Shown: positions 1 to 6,624 of the stretch, one piece after another
Layout of the letters: every line of letters begins with the position of its first letter
How positions within the stretch are numbered: the stretch's first letter is position 1
DNA from: a virus
Length of the DNA stretch: 29,901 bases
Virus record (IMG/VR): IMGVR_UViG_3300027971_000167
Coordinates: 1 to 29,901 of that record
Strand: one strand, 5' to 3'
Notes under the pieces: generated by a model
What the model saw: the letters and a program-made list of their open reading frames with translations, nothing else
Databases searched by the model: none
What the model was told of the DNA's origin: nothing
Program-made: the position numbers and the translations under genes

Positions 1-347
1 CTGCTACTGTATATGGTGTTTATACCGCTGATGGCGGCGCAACGGCTTGTATTTACACCGTTCCTGCTGGATATACGGGTTACATTTTTGATTTTCTCTG
101 TTCTTCCGGTGTTACTACCGCTAATGCATATACAAGCATTGGTTTGTACCATAGGCCGTTGGGCGGGGTTTTTGACAACACAATTCAAGGCAGATGCGCA
201 AACGGCGGTGCTTTTACCATCCCGTTGAATTACCCGGTAGGTTTTACGGAAAAAACAGACATCGAAGTCCGGGCAACCGCCACAAACTTATCCAATGTAA
301 CGGCAAACTTCAGCATCCTGCTGGTGCAGAATGGCTACCAAATCTAA
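1..347 (+). CDS. C-terminal end of a probable virion protein (5' truncated)
   Basis: The frame is open from base 3 to a TAA at 345-347, and no start is needed because the gene enters from outside the window. The visible 114 residues are rich in Thr, Gly, Ala, Tyr and aromatic beta-strand-like stretches (GYTGYIFDFLCSSG, FTIPLNYPVGF, ANFSILLVQNGYQI), with no charged clusters. That composition fits a beta-rich structural protein such as a capsid decoration, head fibre or tail component, but I do not recognise a family. It overlaps the next gene by 17 nt and lies at the head of an all-plus-strand structural run, which supports a virion role by context only. Confidence 0.7.
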   Translation, partial: ATVYGVYTADGGATACIYTVPAGYTGYIFDFLCSSGVTTANAYTSIGLYHRPLGGVFDNTIQGRCANGGAFTIPLNYPVGFTEKTDIEVRATATNLSNVTANFSILLVQNGYQI

Positions 348-594
348 ATCCCCTGCATGGCAACGCAAAGAAGGTAAGTCCGAGAGTGGCGGTTTGAACG
401 CCAAAGGAAGGGCTTCTTATAACGCTGCCAATCCGGGCAAGCCCGGACTCAAGCCTCCTCAACCTGAAGGTGGGGCAAGGAAAAAGTCATTTTGTGCGCG
501 GATGTCGGGCATGAAGAAAAAGCTCACTAGCGCCAAAACAGCCAACGACCCCGACTCCCGGATTAACAAAAGCCTTCGGGCATGGAAGTGTTGA
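331..594 (+). CDS. Small basic conserved phage protein (DUF6321-like)
   Basis: 87 residues, strongly basic, without a membrane segment. The sequence opens with SPAWQRKEGKSESGGLNAKGR and continues with GKPGLKPPQPEGG, KKSFCARMSGMKKKLTS and a C-terminal KSLRAWKC. I recognise this pattern as a short conserved family seen in many environmental phages and some cellular genomes, which I believe is Pfam DUF6321; its function is unknown. Two Cys residues and many Lys/Arg suggest nucleic-acid contact or packing against DNA in the head, but this is inference. The ATG at 331 lies inside the end of the previous gene (17-nt overlap). No strong Shine-Dalgarno is visible, so it probably depends on translational coupling. 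Confidence 0.8.
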   Translation: MATKSKSPAWQRKEGKSESGGLNAKGRASYNAANPGKPGLKPPQPEGGARKKSFCARMSGMKKKLTSAKTANDPDSRINKSLRAWKC

Positions 595-601
595 GGTGGA
601 C

Positions 602-838
602 ATGGAACACACTATCTGGAACGCCGTACTTTCAGTAGGTGTCAGTATTGCTGGGTTTTTCATCAAGGGCATGTTGGACGAGGTAAAACGTCTTCAAGTG
701 CTGATTACCAAAACCCGCGAAGAGATTGCCAAAGATTACGTAACCAAGACACAATTGGATTCGGATATCAACCGCATCTTTGATCGCCTTGATCGTCTTG
801 AAAGTAAGATTGATCGGCTTATGGAGCAGCACAAATGA
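602..838 (+). CDS. Small single-TM coiled-coil protein
   Basis: I start this gene at ATG 602 because GAGG at 593-596 lies five bases upstream. A GTG at 596 is in frame but falls on the ribosome-binding site. The 78-aa product has a hydrophobic N-terminal segment at residues 6-22 (WNAVLSVGVSIAGFFIK), then a heptad-like helix to the end (KRLQVLITKTREEIAKDYV, then IFDRLDRLESKIDRLMEQ). That is one membrane anchor with a soluble coiled coil. The general shape fits holin-accessory, spanin-like or virion-tethering proteins, but no family is assigned and no lipobox is seen. It ends in an ATGA overlap with the next gene. Two further proteins of the same build lie in the lysis cluster. Confidence 0.75.
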   Translation: MEHTIWNAVLSVGVSIAGFFIKGMLDEVKRLQVLITKTREEIAKDYVTKTQLDSDINRIFDRLDRLESKIDRLMEQHK

Positions 839-2148
839 AAAAGCCCAAGAAATTTAAGCGTTTTGGCGCTGGCGGAGGACCGCTTGGTGATGAGTCAATC
901 ATGACCGATGAAGAGTATGCGAAGCAAAAAGAACAAGGCGCAAAAAACTGGGAAAGTCTGAAAAACTTTTTTGGTGGGCGTAGGTCAGCGGACGAGCCCT
1001 CTGCTCCGATTGAAAACCGTCAACCCCCGAAGGTTGAAAAAGAAACCAGAGCTGTAAAAGCTGAACCCGTCAAACCCGCTGAGACTAAGCCTGTTGAAAC
1101 CGGTCGCGGAAAAATAACTGAAACCCCCAGTGTCGCCCAGCAAATGAAAGACCGGGAGAAGGGTGGACCAAACGAAAGAGCTAATTACGCATCGTCTGGT
1201 AAGACTTCGAGGCCCGAGTATGATAGTTATTCCTACGGACCAGATAATCTAGCCGATGGTAATGAAGGGGTAGACTCGTTCACATCCACCGGAAACTCTA
1301 AAAAAGCAGAAGCGTACCGCCAGTCTTTGATGCCGGTAAGCAAACCCAAACCCAAGCCACCAGCCTCTGCCGCTGAAAAAACTTCAGCCGCCCCCGCTAA
1401 ACCTAGCTATGTAGGAGCGGGTGATAGCGACGATAGCGTCGAAACCAAGAATAAGAATGAGGTAGAACGACTAAAGCGGGTTGGTAGCGGGGCTGTTGAA
1501 CAGACCATGATGGGTCCGGTTGAGACCATTGCTCTTGGGGCTTCCAAGCTTCCAGCTATGGCCCGTGCTGGTTTTGGTGCGCTCCGAAGCAAGGGAACCG
1601 GTAAATTTCCCGAAGAAAAACCGGAGATTAGCGTACCTAGGACTCCCGCATTTGAGCGAAAAGCTAAGGTTGAAGGGCTCTCTGCGTCCGCAGCAGCGCC
1701 AAAGCCAAAAACACCTGCGGAACAGATGGGTTTGCGGGAAACTAAAGCGATGCGTGACGCGCGTGAAGCTAAGGAGAAGTTTGAAGCCGCTGGCAAAAGC
1801 GCCAAAGAAGCCGCTGATAAGTCTTCCAAAAATGCTTCTGATGAAGTGGCAGCAGAGGCGGCTAAGCGTGCAGCATCTAAACGCCAAACTCCAGACAACA
1901 GGCGCTTCCCAAATAAAGGAAGTGCTACTCCCGGTCGACCCAAAGCCAGCGGGGAGTTTAGAGCTACAAACAATAAGTTTGACAGGCCGGTGGGTGAGAA
2001 ACGCGGTCCAAAGACCGATGAAGTGCTTGAACGGGAAGGACTTCCAATCAAAAAAGGCGGCAAGATCCCAGCCTTTAAGAAGGGTGGTCTAGTTGGTCGC
2101 GCAGACGGTTGCGCCCAGCGCGGCAAGACTAAAGGGAGGATGGTGTAA
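835..2148 (+). CDS. Large disordered basic protein with Cys-containing C-terminal tag
   Basis: 437 residues, mostly Lys, Ala, Pro, Glu and Ser, probably disordered. The N-terminus is very basic (MKKPKKFKRFGAGGG). Residues about 300-350 form an Ala/Lys/Glu-rich helix-prone stretch (KSAKEAADKSSKNASDEVAA). The C-terminus carries IPAFKKGGLV followed by DGCAQRGKTKG. Nearly the same last motif closes the next gene, and a related one ends the gene at 4285-4554. I do not recognise an enzymatic fold. Its place among structural genes suggests a DNA-associated or scaffold-like virion protein. It starts in an ATGA overlap with the upstream gene. Long open frames in other phases here are shadows of this Lys/Ala-rich sequence. 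Confidence 0.75.
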   Translation: MKKPKKFKRFGAGGGPLGDESIMTDEEYAKQKEQGAKNWESLKNFFGGRRSADEPSAPIENRQPPKVEKETRAVKAEPVKPAETKPVETGRGKITETPSVAQQMKDREKGGPNERANYASSGKTSRPEYDSYSYGPDNLADGNEGVDSFTSTGNSKKAEAYRQSLMPVSKPKPKPPASAAEKTSAAPAKPSYVGAGDSDDSVETKNKNEVERLKRVGSGAVEQTMMGPVETIALGASKLPAMARAGFGALRSKGTGKFPEEKPEISVPRTPAFERKAKVEGLSASAAAPKPKTPAEQMGLRETKAMRDAREAKEKFEAAGKSAKEAADKSSKNASDEVAAEAAKRAASKRQTPDNRRFPNKGSATPGRPKASGEFRATNNKFDRPVGEKRGPKTDEVLEREGLPIKKGGKIPAFKKGGLVGRADGCAQRGKTKGRMV

Positions 2149-2492
2149 TGCCTAGCCACAGCAAGAAACAGCACAACTTTATGGAGGCGATTGCTCACTC
2201 GCCTTCATTTGCTAAAAAAGTTCACATCCCACAGTCCGTAGGTAAAGACTACGCAGAAGCTGATAAAGGTCGCAAATTCTCCAAAGGTGGTGACATGAAA
2301 AACGGTTATGCAGACGGTGGTATGACCATGGTCAAAAAAGACGGGAAGATGGTTCCTGATTTTGCGGCTGATGGCGTAGGCAAAATGGCTAAAGGCGGAA
2401 TGGCCGGAATGAAAGGCATGAAGAAGGGCGGCTCAATTGACGGTTGCGCTCAGCGTGGCAAAACTCGGCTCAAACGCGGCGGGATGTGCTAA
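2148..2492 (+). CDS. Small Lys/Gly/Met-rich protein with DGCAQRGKT tag
   Basis: 114 residues. The N-terminal third (MPSHSKKQHNFMEAIAHSP, then FAKKVHIPQSVGKDYAEAD) is a conserved-looking phage module. The rest is low-complexity Gly/Lys/Met: KFSKGGDMKNGYADGGM, KMAKGGMAGMKGMKKGG. The end repeats the DGCAQRGKT motif of the preceding gene. The start is firm: GGGAGGA at 2134-2140 sits seven bases before ATG 2148, which overlaps the previous stop by one base (TAATG). No Zn site, membrane segment or catalytic motif is visible. Function is unknown; a small DNA-associated or capsid-internal protein is a reasonable guess. Confidence 0.8.
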   Translation: MPSHSKKQHNFMEAIAHSPSFAKKVHIPQSVGKDYAEADKGRKFSKGGDMKNGYADGGMTMVKKDGKMVPDFAADGVGKMAKGGMAGMKGMKKGGSIDGCAQRGKTRLKRGGMC

Positions 2493-2770
2493 TGCTATCT
2501 AGCCGTGGCATGGGCAATATTGACCCATCCAAAATGCCGGGAAAGAAGACGATCACCCGCAAGGATGATCCGAACGAAGTCGCTATGTACGCTGAAGGTG
2601 GGCACGTCAATGAAGCGGGCAACTACACAAAGCCTAGTCTTCGTAAGCGGATTGTCTCCCAAGTAAAGGCTGCGGCGACTCAGGGTACTGGGGCGGGCCA
2701 GTGGTCTGCTCGCAAAGCCCAGCTTGTCGCTAAGAAGTACAAGGCGGCTGGTGGGGGGTATAGAGATTGA
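2492..2770 (+). CDS. Small conserved phage protein with GQWSARKAQ motif
   Basis: 92 residues from ATG 2492, which overlaps the previous TAA by one base. An upstream start at 2444 is possible on paper but would lie 49 nt inside the neighbouring gene. The N-terminus is SSRGMGNIDPSKMPGKKT. The middle has YAEGGHVNEAGNYTKPSLRK. The end, GQWSARKAQLVAKKYKAAGG, is a block I recognise from many aquatic phages and some large DNA viruses; it may be the DUF5872 family, but I am not certain of the accession. It is basic, without Cys pairs or membrane segments. Its function is unknown. Its length and position in the small-basic-protein run match related phages. Confidence 0.8.
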   Translation: MLSSRGMGNIDPSKMPGKKTITRKDDPNEVAMYAEGGHVNEAGNYTKPSLRKRIVSQVKAAATQGTGAGQWSARKAQLVAKKYKAAGGGYRD

Positions 2771-3000
2771 AGCCTCCACAGCAGTCTCTTAAAGACTGGG
2801 GCGACCAGAAGTGGCGCACCAAGAGTGGTAAGCCGTCAAGCAAGACCGGTGAGCGGTACTTGCCAGAAGATGCAATTAAGAGTTTGAGTCCGTCTGAATA
2901 TGCTGCGACTACCAAAGCCAAACGCGCAGGTAAAGCGGCAGGGAAACAGTTTGTAGCGCAGCCTAAAACAATCGCAAAGAAAACCGCTAGGTTTAGATAA
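2767..3000 (+). CDS. Small basic conserved phage protein, TTG start
   Basis: 77 residues, very basic. The N-terminus SLKDWGDQKWRTKSGKPSS, then TGERYLPEDAIKSLSPSEY and a Lys-rich tail, is a conserved short family of unknown function in phages and some large viruses. The only usable start is TTG at 2767-2769: the reading frame contains no Met codon at all. The TTG overlaps the previous stop as TTGA, and the G-rich run at 2753-2758 may serve as ribosome-binding site. Translation therefore probably relies on coupling to the upstream gene. The gene ends in a TAATG overlap with the adaptor gene. Basic charge suggests DNA or RNA contact; no enzymatic motif is visible. Confidence 0.75.
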   Translation: MKPPQQSLKDWGDQKWRTKSGKPSSKTGERYLPEDAIKSLSPSEYAATTKAKRAGKAAGKQFVAQPKTIAKKTARFR

Positions 3001-3710
3001 TGGCAATTTCCGGAGTCGCTAACTTTGACATGAACTTCACGGAACTCGCTGAAGAAGCGTTTGAACGTGCAGGGCGTGAGATGCGTACCGGTTATGATCT
3101 TCGGACGGCGCGGCGTAGCGCCAATATCATGATGGCTGAATGGGCTAATCGTGGTATCAACATGTGGACGATTGAGTCTGGCTCAATCCCTTTGGTCCAA
3201 GGCACGGCAACCTACAACTTACCGGCGGACACGGTAGACTTGCTAGAGCATGTAATTCGTACGGGATCAGGCAACTCTGCCACTCAATCAGACTTAACGA
3301 TCACCCGAATCAGCGTGTCTACATACGCAACTATCCCAAACAAACTTAGCCAAGCGCGTCCAATCCAAGTTTATATTGACCGCAAACAGGCGGTGCCAAC
3401 CATAACCGTCTGGCCTATTCCAGACCAAGGTACAAGTGGCAGTCCATATTACACATTTGTCTACTGGCGGCTGCGCCGGATAGATAATATTAATACAGGC
3501 GTCAACACGGCTGACGTGAACTTCCGTTTCTTACCCTGCCTTACCGCAGGATTGGCTTACTATATAGCCATGAAGATTCCTGAGGGAATGCAACGCCTTG
3601 GTATGCTAAAGGCTGAGTACGAATCTCAGTGGCAGTTGGCTGCGGATGAAGATCGGGAAAAAGCAGCGGATCGTTTCGTACCTAGACAGTATTTTATCGG
3701 TAGCAGCTAA
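3000..3710 (+). CDS. Head-to-tail adaptor-like virion protein
   Basis: 236 residues. The N-terminal helical part (ELAEEAFERAGREMRTGYDL, then RTARRSANIMMAEWANRGI and NMWTIE) followed by a beta part (GTATYNLPADTVDLLEHVI) is the pattern of podovirus tail-tube or head-completion adaptors of the T7 gp11 / P22 gp4 type. These sit between the portal ring and the tail nozzle. A C-terminal helical segment (PCLTAGLAYYIAMKIPEGM, then LKAEYESQWQLAADEDRE) is also typical. It starts at a TAATG overlap and is followed after a zinc-ribbon and two small genes by a second adaptor-like protein (4551-5201). The family call rests on pattern recall; which adaptor ring it forms cannot be told here. Confidence 0.75.
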   Translation: MAISGVANFDMNFTELAEEAFERAGREMRTGYDLRTARRSANIMMAEWANRGINMWTIESGSIPLVQGTATYNLPADTVDLLEHVIRTGSGNSATQSDLTITRISVSTYATIPNKLSQARPIQVYIDRKQAVPTITVWPIPDQGTSGSPYYTFVYWRLRRIDNINTGVNTADVNFRFLPCLTAGLAYYIAMKIPEGMQRLGMLKAEYESQWQLAADEDREKAADRFVPRQYFIGSS

Positions 3711-4099
3711 TGGGTAATCGGTTCGCCTCTGGCAAGATCGCTATTGCCGAATGCGACATGTGCGGGTTTCGGTACAAGTTAAAGGATCTCAAAAAGCTAG
3801 TAGTTAAGACAAAGCTAGTCAACATCAAGGTCTGCCCTCAGTGCTGGACGCCGGATCAGCCACAGCTACAGCTTGGTATGTATCCAATTGACGATCCTCA
3901 GGCATTGCGGGAACCTCGTAAAGATCTTAGCTACTATCAGTCCGGTACGAACGTGATTGGGTTTCCGTCAGAAGGCAGTAGAATTTTTCAGTGGGGTTGG
4001 AATCCGGTTGGTGGGTCTAGGGGGTTTGATGATCCTTTGACGCCAAACTACTTGGTTGCAACGACATACGTTGGTACAGTAACGGTTACGACATCATAG
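3710..4099 (+). CDS. Zinc-ribbon virion-associated protein
   Basis: 129 residues. Cys15-x2-Cys18 (CDMCGFRYK) and Cys42-x2-Cys45 (VCPQCW) are spaced as a four-Cys zinc ribbon in the first 50 residues. After it comes a Pro/Gly-rich stretch (LGMYPIDDPQALREPRKD) and a beta-prone C-terminus ending TYVGTVTVTTS. I recognise this arrangement from structural operons of aquatic podovirus-like phages, where its role is unknown. It may be a small structural piece stabilised by zinc, or may bind DNA at the portal. The start overlaps the previous stop (TAATG). It lies between two adaptor genes, which argues for a connector-related job. Confidence 0.8.
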   Translation: MGNRFASGKIAIAECDMCGFRYKLKDLKKLVVKTKLVNIKVCPQCWTPDQPQLQLGMYPIDDPQALREPRKDLSYYQSGTNVIGFPSEGSRIFQWGWNPVGGSRGFDDPLTPNYLVATTYVGTVTVTTS

Positions 4100-4108
4100 G
4101 AGTCCGTG

Positions 4109-4285
4109 ATGGACAAGAAAGAAGTTAAAGCTATCGCGGACACGGAAGTTCGTGCCCACGAGAAAAAAATGCACCCCGGTGCTAAAAAGATGAAAGCCGG
4201 TGGCCCAACCACGGATGACCGTATGAAGTACGGCAAAAACTTGTCTCGCGCTATGAATCAGCGTAGTGGCTCACGGGGGCGGTGA
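4109..4285 (+). CDS. 58-aa basic protein (short gene)
   Basis: This small frame begins at ATG 4109, with AGGAG at 4098-4102 six bases upstream, and ends TGA 4283-4285 in a TGATG overlap with the next gene. The product begins MDKKEVKAIADTEVRAHEKK and continues KMHPGAKKMKAGGPTTDD, RMKYGKNLSRAMNQRSG. It is helical and basic, with the AKKMKAGG and KYGKNLSRAMNQ pieces that I associate with a short conserved protein of the same phage groups. Without it the 185 bases between its neighbours would be empty, in a region where every other gap is under 15 bases. Function is unknown. Confidence 0.8.
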   Translation: MDKKEVKAIADTEVRAHEKKMHPGAKKMKAGGPTTDDRMKYGKNLSRAMNQRSGSRGR

Positions 4286-4554
4286 TGGCTAATTACAGCA
4301 TGAAACGTGGTGGCAAAGAAGTGGGGCCTGCCTCAACTTACGCCCAGCCACACGATATGTCAAGCAAAACCGGTGTTGATCTGAGCAACAGCGGCTATGG
4401 TAAAAAAGCTCGTTCGATGAGCCTAGATGATTTGTGCGTCAGCGTTGGCAACGTCTCTAGCAGCGAATGCCCGCCACCCAAGACCTCTGGTATTCAGATG
4501 CGGGGAACTGGTTGCGCTACTAAAGGTAAAATGTCTCGGGGCCCGATGGCATGA
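4285..4554 (+). CDS. 89-aa small protein with RGTGCATKG tail
   Basis: Start chosen at ATG 4285, overlapping the previous stop (TGATG); an in-frame GTG one codon earlier is less likely. The G-run at 4275-4279 can act as ribosome-binding site. The 89-aa product has MKRGGKEVGPASTYAQPHDM at the front, a Cys-containing middle (LDDLCVSVGNVSSSECPPP) and the tail RGTGCATKGKMSRGPMA. Both ends match a short conserved family I have seen in phage structural operons; the tail usually reads RGTGAATKG, so the Cys in the tail and the two in the middle are notable. It ends ATGA into the second adaptor gene. Function is unknown. Confidence 0.8.
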   Translation: MANYSMKRGGKEVGPASTYAQPHDMSSKTGVDLSNSGYGKKARSMSLDDLCVSVGNVSSSECPPPKTSGIQMRGTGCATKGKMSRGPMA

Positions 4555-5201
4555 ACTACGCCGATCTGGTCACGAACATATCTGACATCACGGAAAATAC
4601 TTTTCTGACAAGAGATGTGAATATGTTCATCCAGCAGGCTGAGCAGAAGATCTATAACACGGTCCAACTGCCCAACCTGCGTAAAAACGTGGTCGGCGTA
4701 TTAACTGCATCAAATAAATATCTATCATGCCCCGGAGATTTTTTGTCCGTCTTTTCGTTGGCGGTTTTTCCTACGGGCGGTAGTTATACGTACTTGTTGA
4801 ATAAAGACGTAAACTTTATTCGGGAGGCGTACCCAAATCCAACGGATACCGGACTTCCGGCGCATTACGCTATTTTTGGGCCGCAAACCGCGTCTCCAAC
4901 AACACTATCGCTCATTTTTGGACCAACTCCCGACGCGGCATATAACGCAGAACTGCACTACTATTACTACCCGGAATCAATTGTTACCGCTGGAAACACT
5001 TGGCTTGGCAACAACTTTGACTCTGCACTGCTTAACGGCGCGTTGGTTGAAGCCCTTCGATTCATGAAAGGTGAGGCAGATCTAATTGCAGTGTATAAAG
5101 GTATGTACGACAACGCCTTAATGCTGCTTAAACAGTTGGGCGACGGCAAAGATCGTCAAGATGCGTACCGCAGCGGTCAGGTCCGTGTGGAGATTCTTTG
5201 A
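4551..5201 (+). CDS. Phage adaptor protein (DUF6682-like, gp11-type)
   Basis: 216 residues. The pattern NYADLVTNISDITENTFL, then VNMFIQQAEQKIYNTVQLP, NLRKNVVGVLTASNKYLSCP and DFLSVFSL closely follows a family annotated in databases as phage adaptor protein (DUF6682), which is thought to form part of the tail-tube or portal-adaptor ring. A helical N-terminus packs with a beta domain and a final helix bundle (GALVEALRFMKGEADLIAVY, then LMLLKQLGDGKDRQDAYRSG). Length is typical. It overlaps upstream by ATGA and downstream by TGATG. Together with the 236-aa protein at 3000 it suggests a two-layer connector. Confidence in the family is good; the exact ring position is inference. Confidence 0.82.
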   Translation: MNYADLVTNISDITENTFLTRDVNMFIQQAEQKIYNTVQLPNLRKNVVGVLTASNKYLSCPGDFLSVFSLAVFPTGGSYTYLLNKDVNFIREAYPNPTDTGLPAHYAIFGPQTASPTTLSLIFGPTPDAAYNAELHYYYYPESIVTAGNTWLGNNFDSALLNGALVEALRFMKGEADLIAVYKGMYDNALMLLKQLGDGKDRQDAYRSGQVRVEIL

Positions 5202-5623
5202 TGTCTATCATCCAGACCCAGACAACAAGTTTTAAGGCGGAGTTGTATCAAGCAATTCACAACCTGCTGACGGATACGCTCAAGATTGCGTTGTACACCG
5301 GAAACGCTACTCTCAACGAGAGCACCACTGCCTATTCATCAACAAACGAGGTTGTAGGTGCGGGCTACACGGCTGGGGGCGTGCCTATTACAGGGGTGAC
5401 GGTTAACTCTTCTGAGTATACGGCGTACGTTAGTTTTAACAACCCTAATTGGACTTCTGCTTCGTTTACAGCTCGCGCGGCGTTGATTTATAATTTCAGC
5501 AAGGCTAATCGGTCTATTGCTGTTCTTGATTTTGGGGCCGATAAAACGGTCTCTGGTAATACGTTTACTGTTACGCTCCCAACAAATAGTGCAACAGACG
5601 CACTAATTCGATCATCTAACTAG
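5201..5623 (+). CDS. Beta-rich virion structural protein (140 aa)
   Basis: Start placed at ATG 5201, overlapping the previous TGA; a TTG one codon upstream is in frame but weaker. The 140-aa product is Thr/Ser/Asn-rich with little charge: KIALYTGNATLNESTTAYSS, NEVVGAGYTAGGVPITGV, and a final TFTVTLPTNSATDALIRSS. This beta-sandwich-like pattern is common in small phage tail or decoration proteins, and I recall close relatives annotated as structural or hypothetical proteins. No catalytic residues are visible. It follows the adaptor and precedes another beta-rich protein and the fibre genes, so a role in the tail tip or at the base of the fibres is plausible. Confidence 0.75.
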   Translation: MSIIQTQTTSFKAELYQAIHNLLTDTLKIALYTGNATLNESTTAYSSTNEVVGAGYTAGGVPITGVTVNSSEYTAYVSFNNPNWTSASFTARAALIYNFSKANRSIAVLDFGADKTVSGNTFTVTLPTNSATDALIRSSN

Positions 5624-5631
5624 GATTTATT

Positions 5632-6150
5632 ATGGAAAATACATTTGCTTCTGGTCGTTTTCACGTTCTTTGTTATGACAAGAATGGTGACCTTAAATGG
5701 GAAGAAAAAAACAACAACTTAGTTGTTAATACGGGTATTCAATATATGGCTGGCGTGGCTTTAACTGGCACAACGCAAATTCTTAACGCAGGTTGGTATA
5801 TCGGCCTTGTAACGGGTCCGGGGTCGGGTACTACATTTGCTGCTGGCGATACAATGTCAAGCCATGCTGGCTGGACTGAGTTTACGGGCTACAGTCAATC
5901 GACCCGCGTTTCTCCTTCTTTCACTGCGGCTACTCTAGCAAACCCGTCAGTGGTGACTAATGCGTCAGTCGCAGTGTTTTCAATTAACGCTAGTGGCACG
6001 GTTGCTGGTGCGTTTCTGACAAGTGGTAGCGCAAAATCGGGCACGACCGGCACGTTGTTTTCCGCGTCTGATTTTACTGGCGGTGACCGTTCGGTTGTTA
6101 GCAGTGATACTTTGAACGTGACTTACACGTTTAGCTTAACCGCAACCTAA
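5632..6150 (+). CDS. Beta-rich virion structural protein (172 aa)
   Basis: ATG 5632 is preceded by AGGA at 5622-5625. The 172-aa product starts MENTFASGRFHVLCYDKNGD and has the pieces NTGIQYMAGVALTGT, WYIGLVTGPGSG, FAAGDTMSSHAGWTEFTGYS, then a Thr/Ser-rich beta C-terminus (SDTLNVTYTFSLTAT). The DTMxSHAGWTE piece is familiar from conserved phage structural proteins of unknown detail. There are no membrane segments or catalytic motifs. Its place between the adaptor genes and the fibres supports a tail-tip or fibre-attachment protein. An RNA or DNA function is unlikely given the low charge. Confidence 0.75.
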   Translation: MENTFASGRFHVLCYDKNGDLKWEEKNNNLVVNTGIQYMAGVALTGTTQILNAGWYIGLVTGPGSGTTFAAGDTMSSHAGWTEFTGYSQSTRVSPSFTAATLANPSVVTNASVAVFSINASGTVAGAFLTSGSAKSGTTGTLFSASDFTGGDRSVVSSDTLNVTYTFSLTAT

Positions 6151-6163
6151 TCGGGGGTGGGGT

Positions 6164-6445
6164 GTGGAAATAATTACCCCTACCTATACCTTCTTGTACG
6201 ACAAAGTAAGGTTCGCGGTGTATCACGCAAACACGGGGGAGGGCCTTCCCCGTCATCAGCACACATTTGCTCATCTAACAATGTGCGTTGCTGGAAAAGC
6301 AGCAATTCGTAAAGAAAATCTTTACAAAGAAATGGACAAGGACACCACGCCAGTAATACTAAAAGAGATTGAATGGCATGAGGTCGAGGCGCTAGTTGAT
6401 GGGACTGTGTTCATCAATGTATTTCCGTCTAGCGAGGAAGAATAA
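6164..6445 (+). CDS. Small cupin-like protein, GTG start
   Basis: GTG at 6164 is the only suitable start: the next in-frame Met lies within the cupin core. G-rich sequence at 6153-6162 (GGGGGTGGGG) directly precedes it, although the spacing is short. The 93-aa product has GLPRHQHTFAHLTMCVAGKA, resembling cupin motif 1 (HxH, then Gly), and later ILKEIEWHEVEALVDGTVF, resembling motif 2 with its His. A single small double-stranded beta-barrel is likely. Whether metal is bound is uncertain, because the usual Glu of motif 1 is not obvious. It lies between virion proteins and the fibres. It might process a host surface sugar or be a purely structural beta-barrel. Confidence 0.65.
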   Translation: MEIITPTYTFLYDKVRFAVYHANTGEGLPRHQHTFAHLTMCVAGKAAIRKENLYKEMDKDTTPVILKEIEWHEVEALVDGTVFINVFPSSEEE

Positions 6446-6624
6446 TGACTTGCGTTCTTCTTGATGATCAAGGCAATTATGTCAATACTATTGTTACGGA
6501 TTCTTTAAGTTGGTATGACCCGACTTGGACTCTTATACCTGTTCCCGAAGGGTATAGTTGGAATGGAAAAGAAGTTGTGCCTAACGGCGCGTTACTTAAT
6601 GAAGTAACTCCCGAAGTAATCTAA
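6445..6624 (+). CDS. 59-aa protein ahead of the glycine-rich adhesin
   Basis: This short frame begins at ATG 6445, overlapping the previous TAA, and ends TAA 6622-6624, overlapping the ATG of the next gene. The product reads MTCVLLDDQGNYVNTIV, then DSLSWYDPTWTLIPVPEGYS and WNGKEVVPN. The order of a short beta hairpin (DDQGNYVNTIV), a VPEGYSW turn and a WNGKEVVPN end is similar to short tail-fibre-associated or fibre-assembly-like pieces found before fibre genes in many phages. It is too short for a family call. Its tight coupling to the adhesin suggests it is made in step with it, perhaps as an assembly factor. Confidence 0.7.
   Translation: MTCVLLDDQGNYVNTIVTDSLSWYDPTWTLIPVPEGYSWNGKEVVPNGALLNEVTPEVI

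Noticed and set aside
1520-2092. 190-aa open frame on the plus strand in another phase
   Set aside because: It lies fully inside the 437-aa gene, has no ribosome-binding site, and its Leu/Arg/Pro-rich composition is typical of a shifted frame.
1407-2198. 263-aa open frame on the minus strand
   Set aside because: It is the complement of the Lys/Ala/Pro-rich 437-aa gene, which has overlapping neighbours on both sides. The antisense product is low-complexity, without a recognisable domain.
2444-2491. Earlier start for the GQWSARKAQ protein
   Set aside because: It would extend 49 nt into the previous gene, while ATG 2492 has the usual TAATG overlap and conserved-looking N-terminus.
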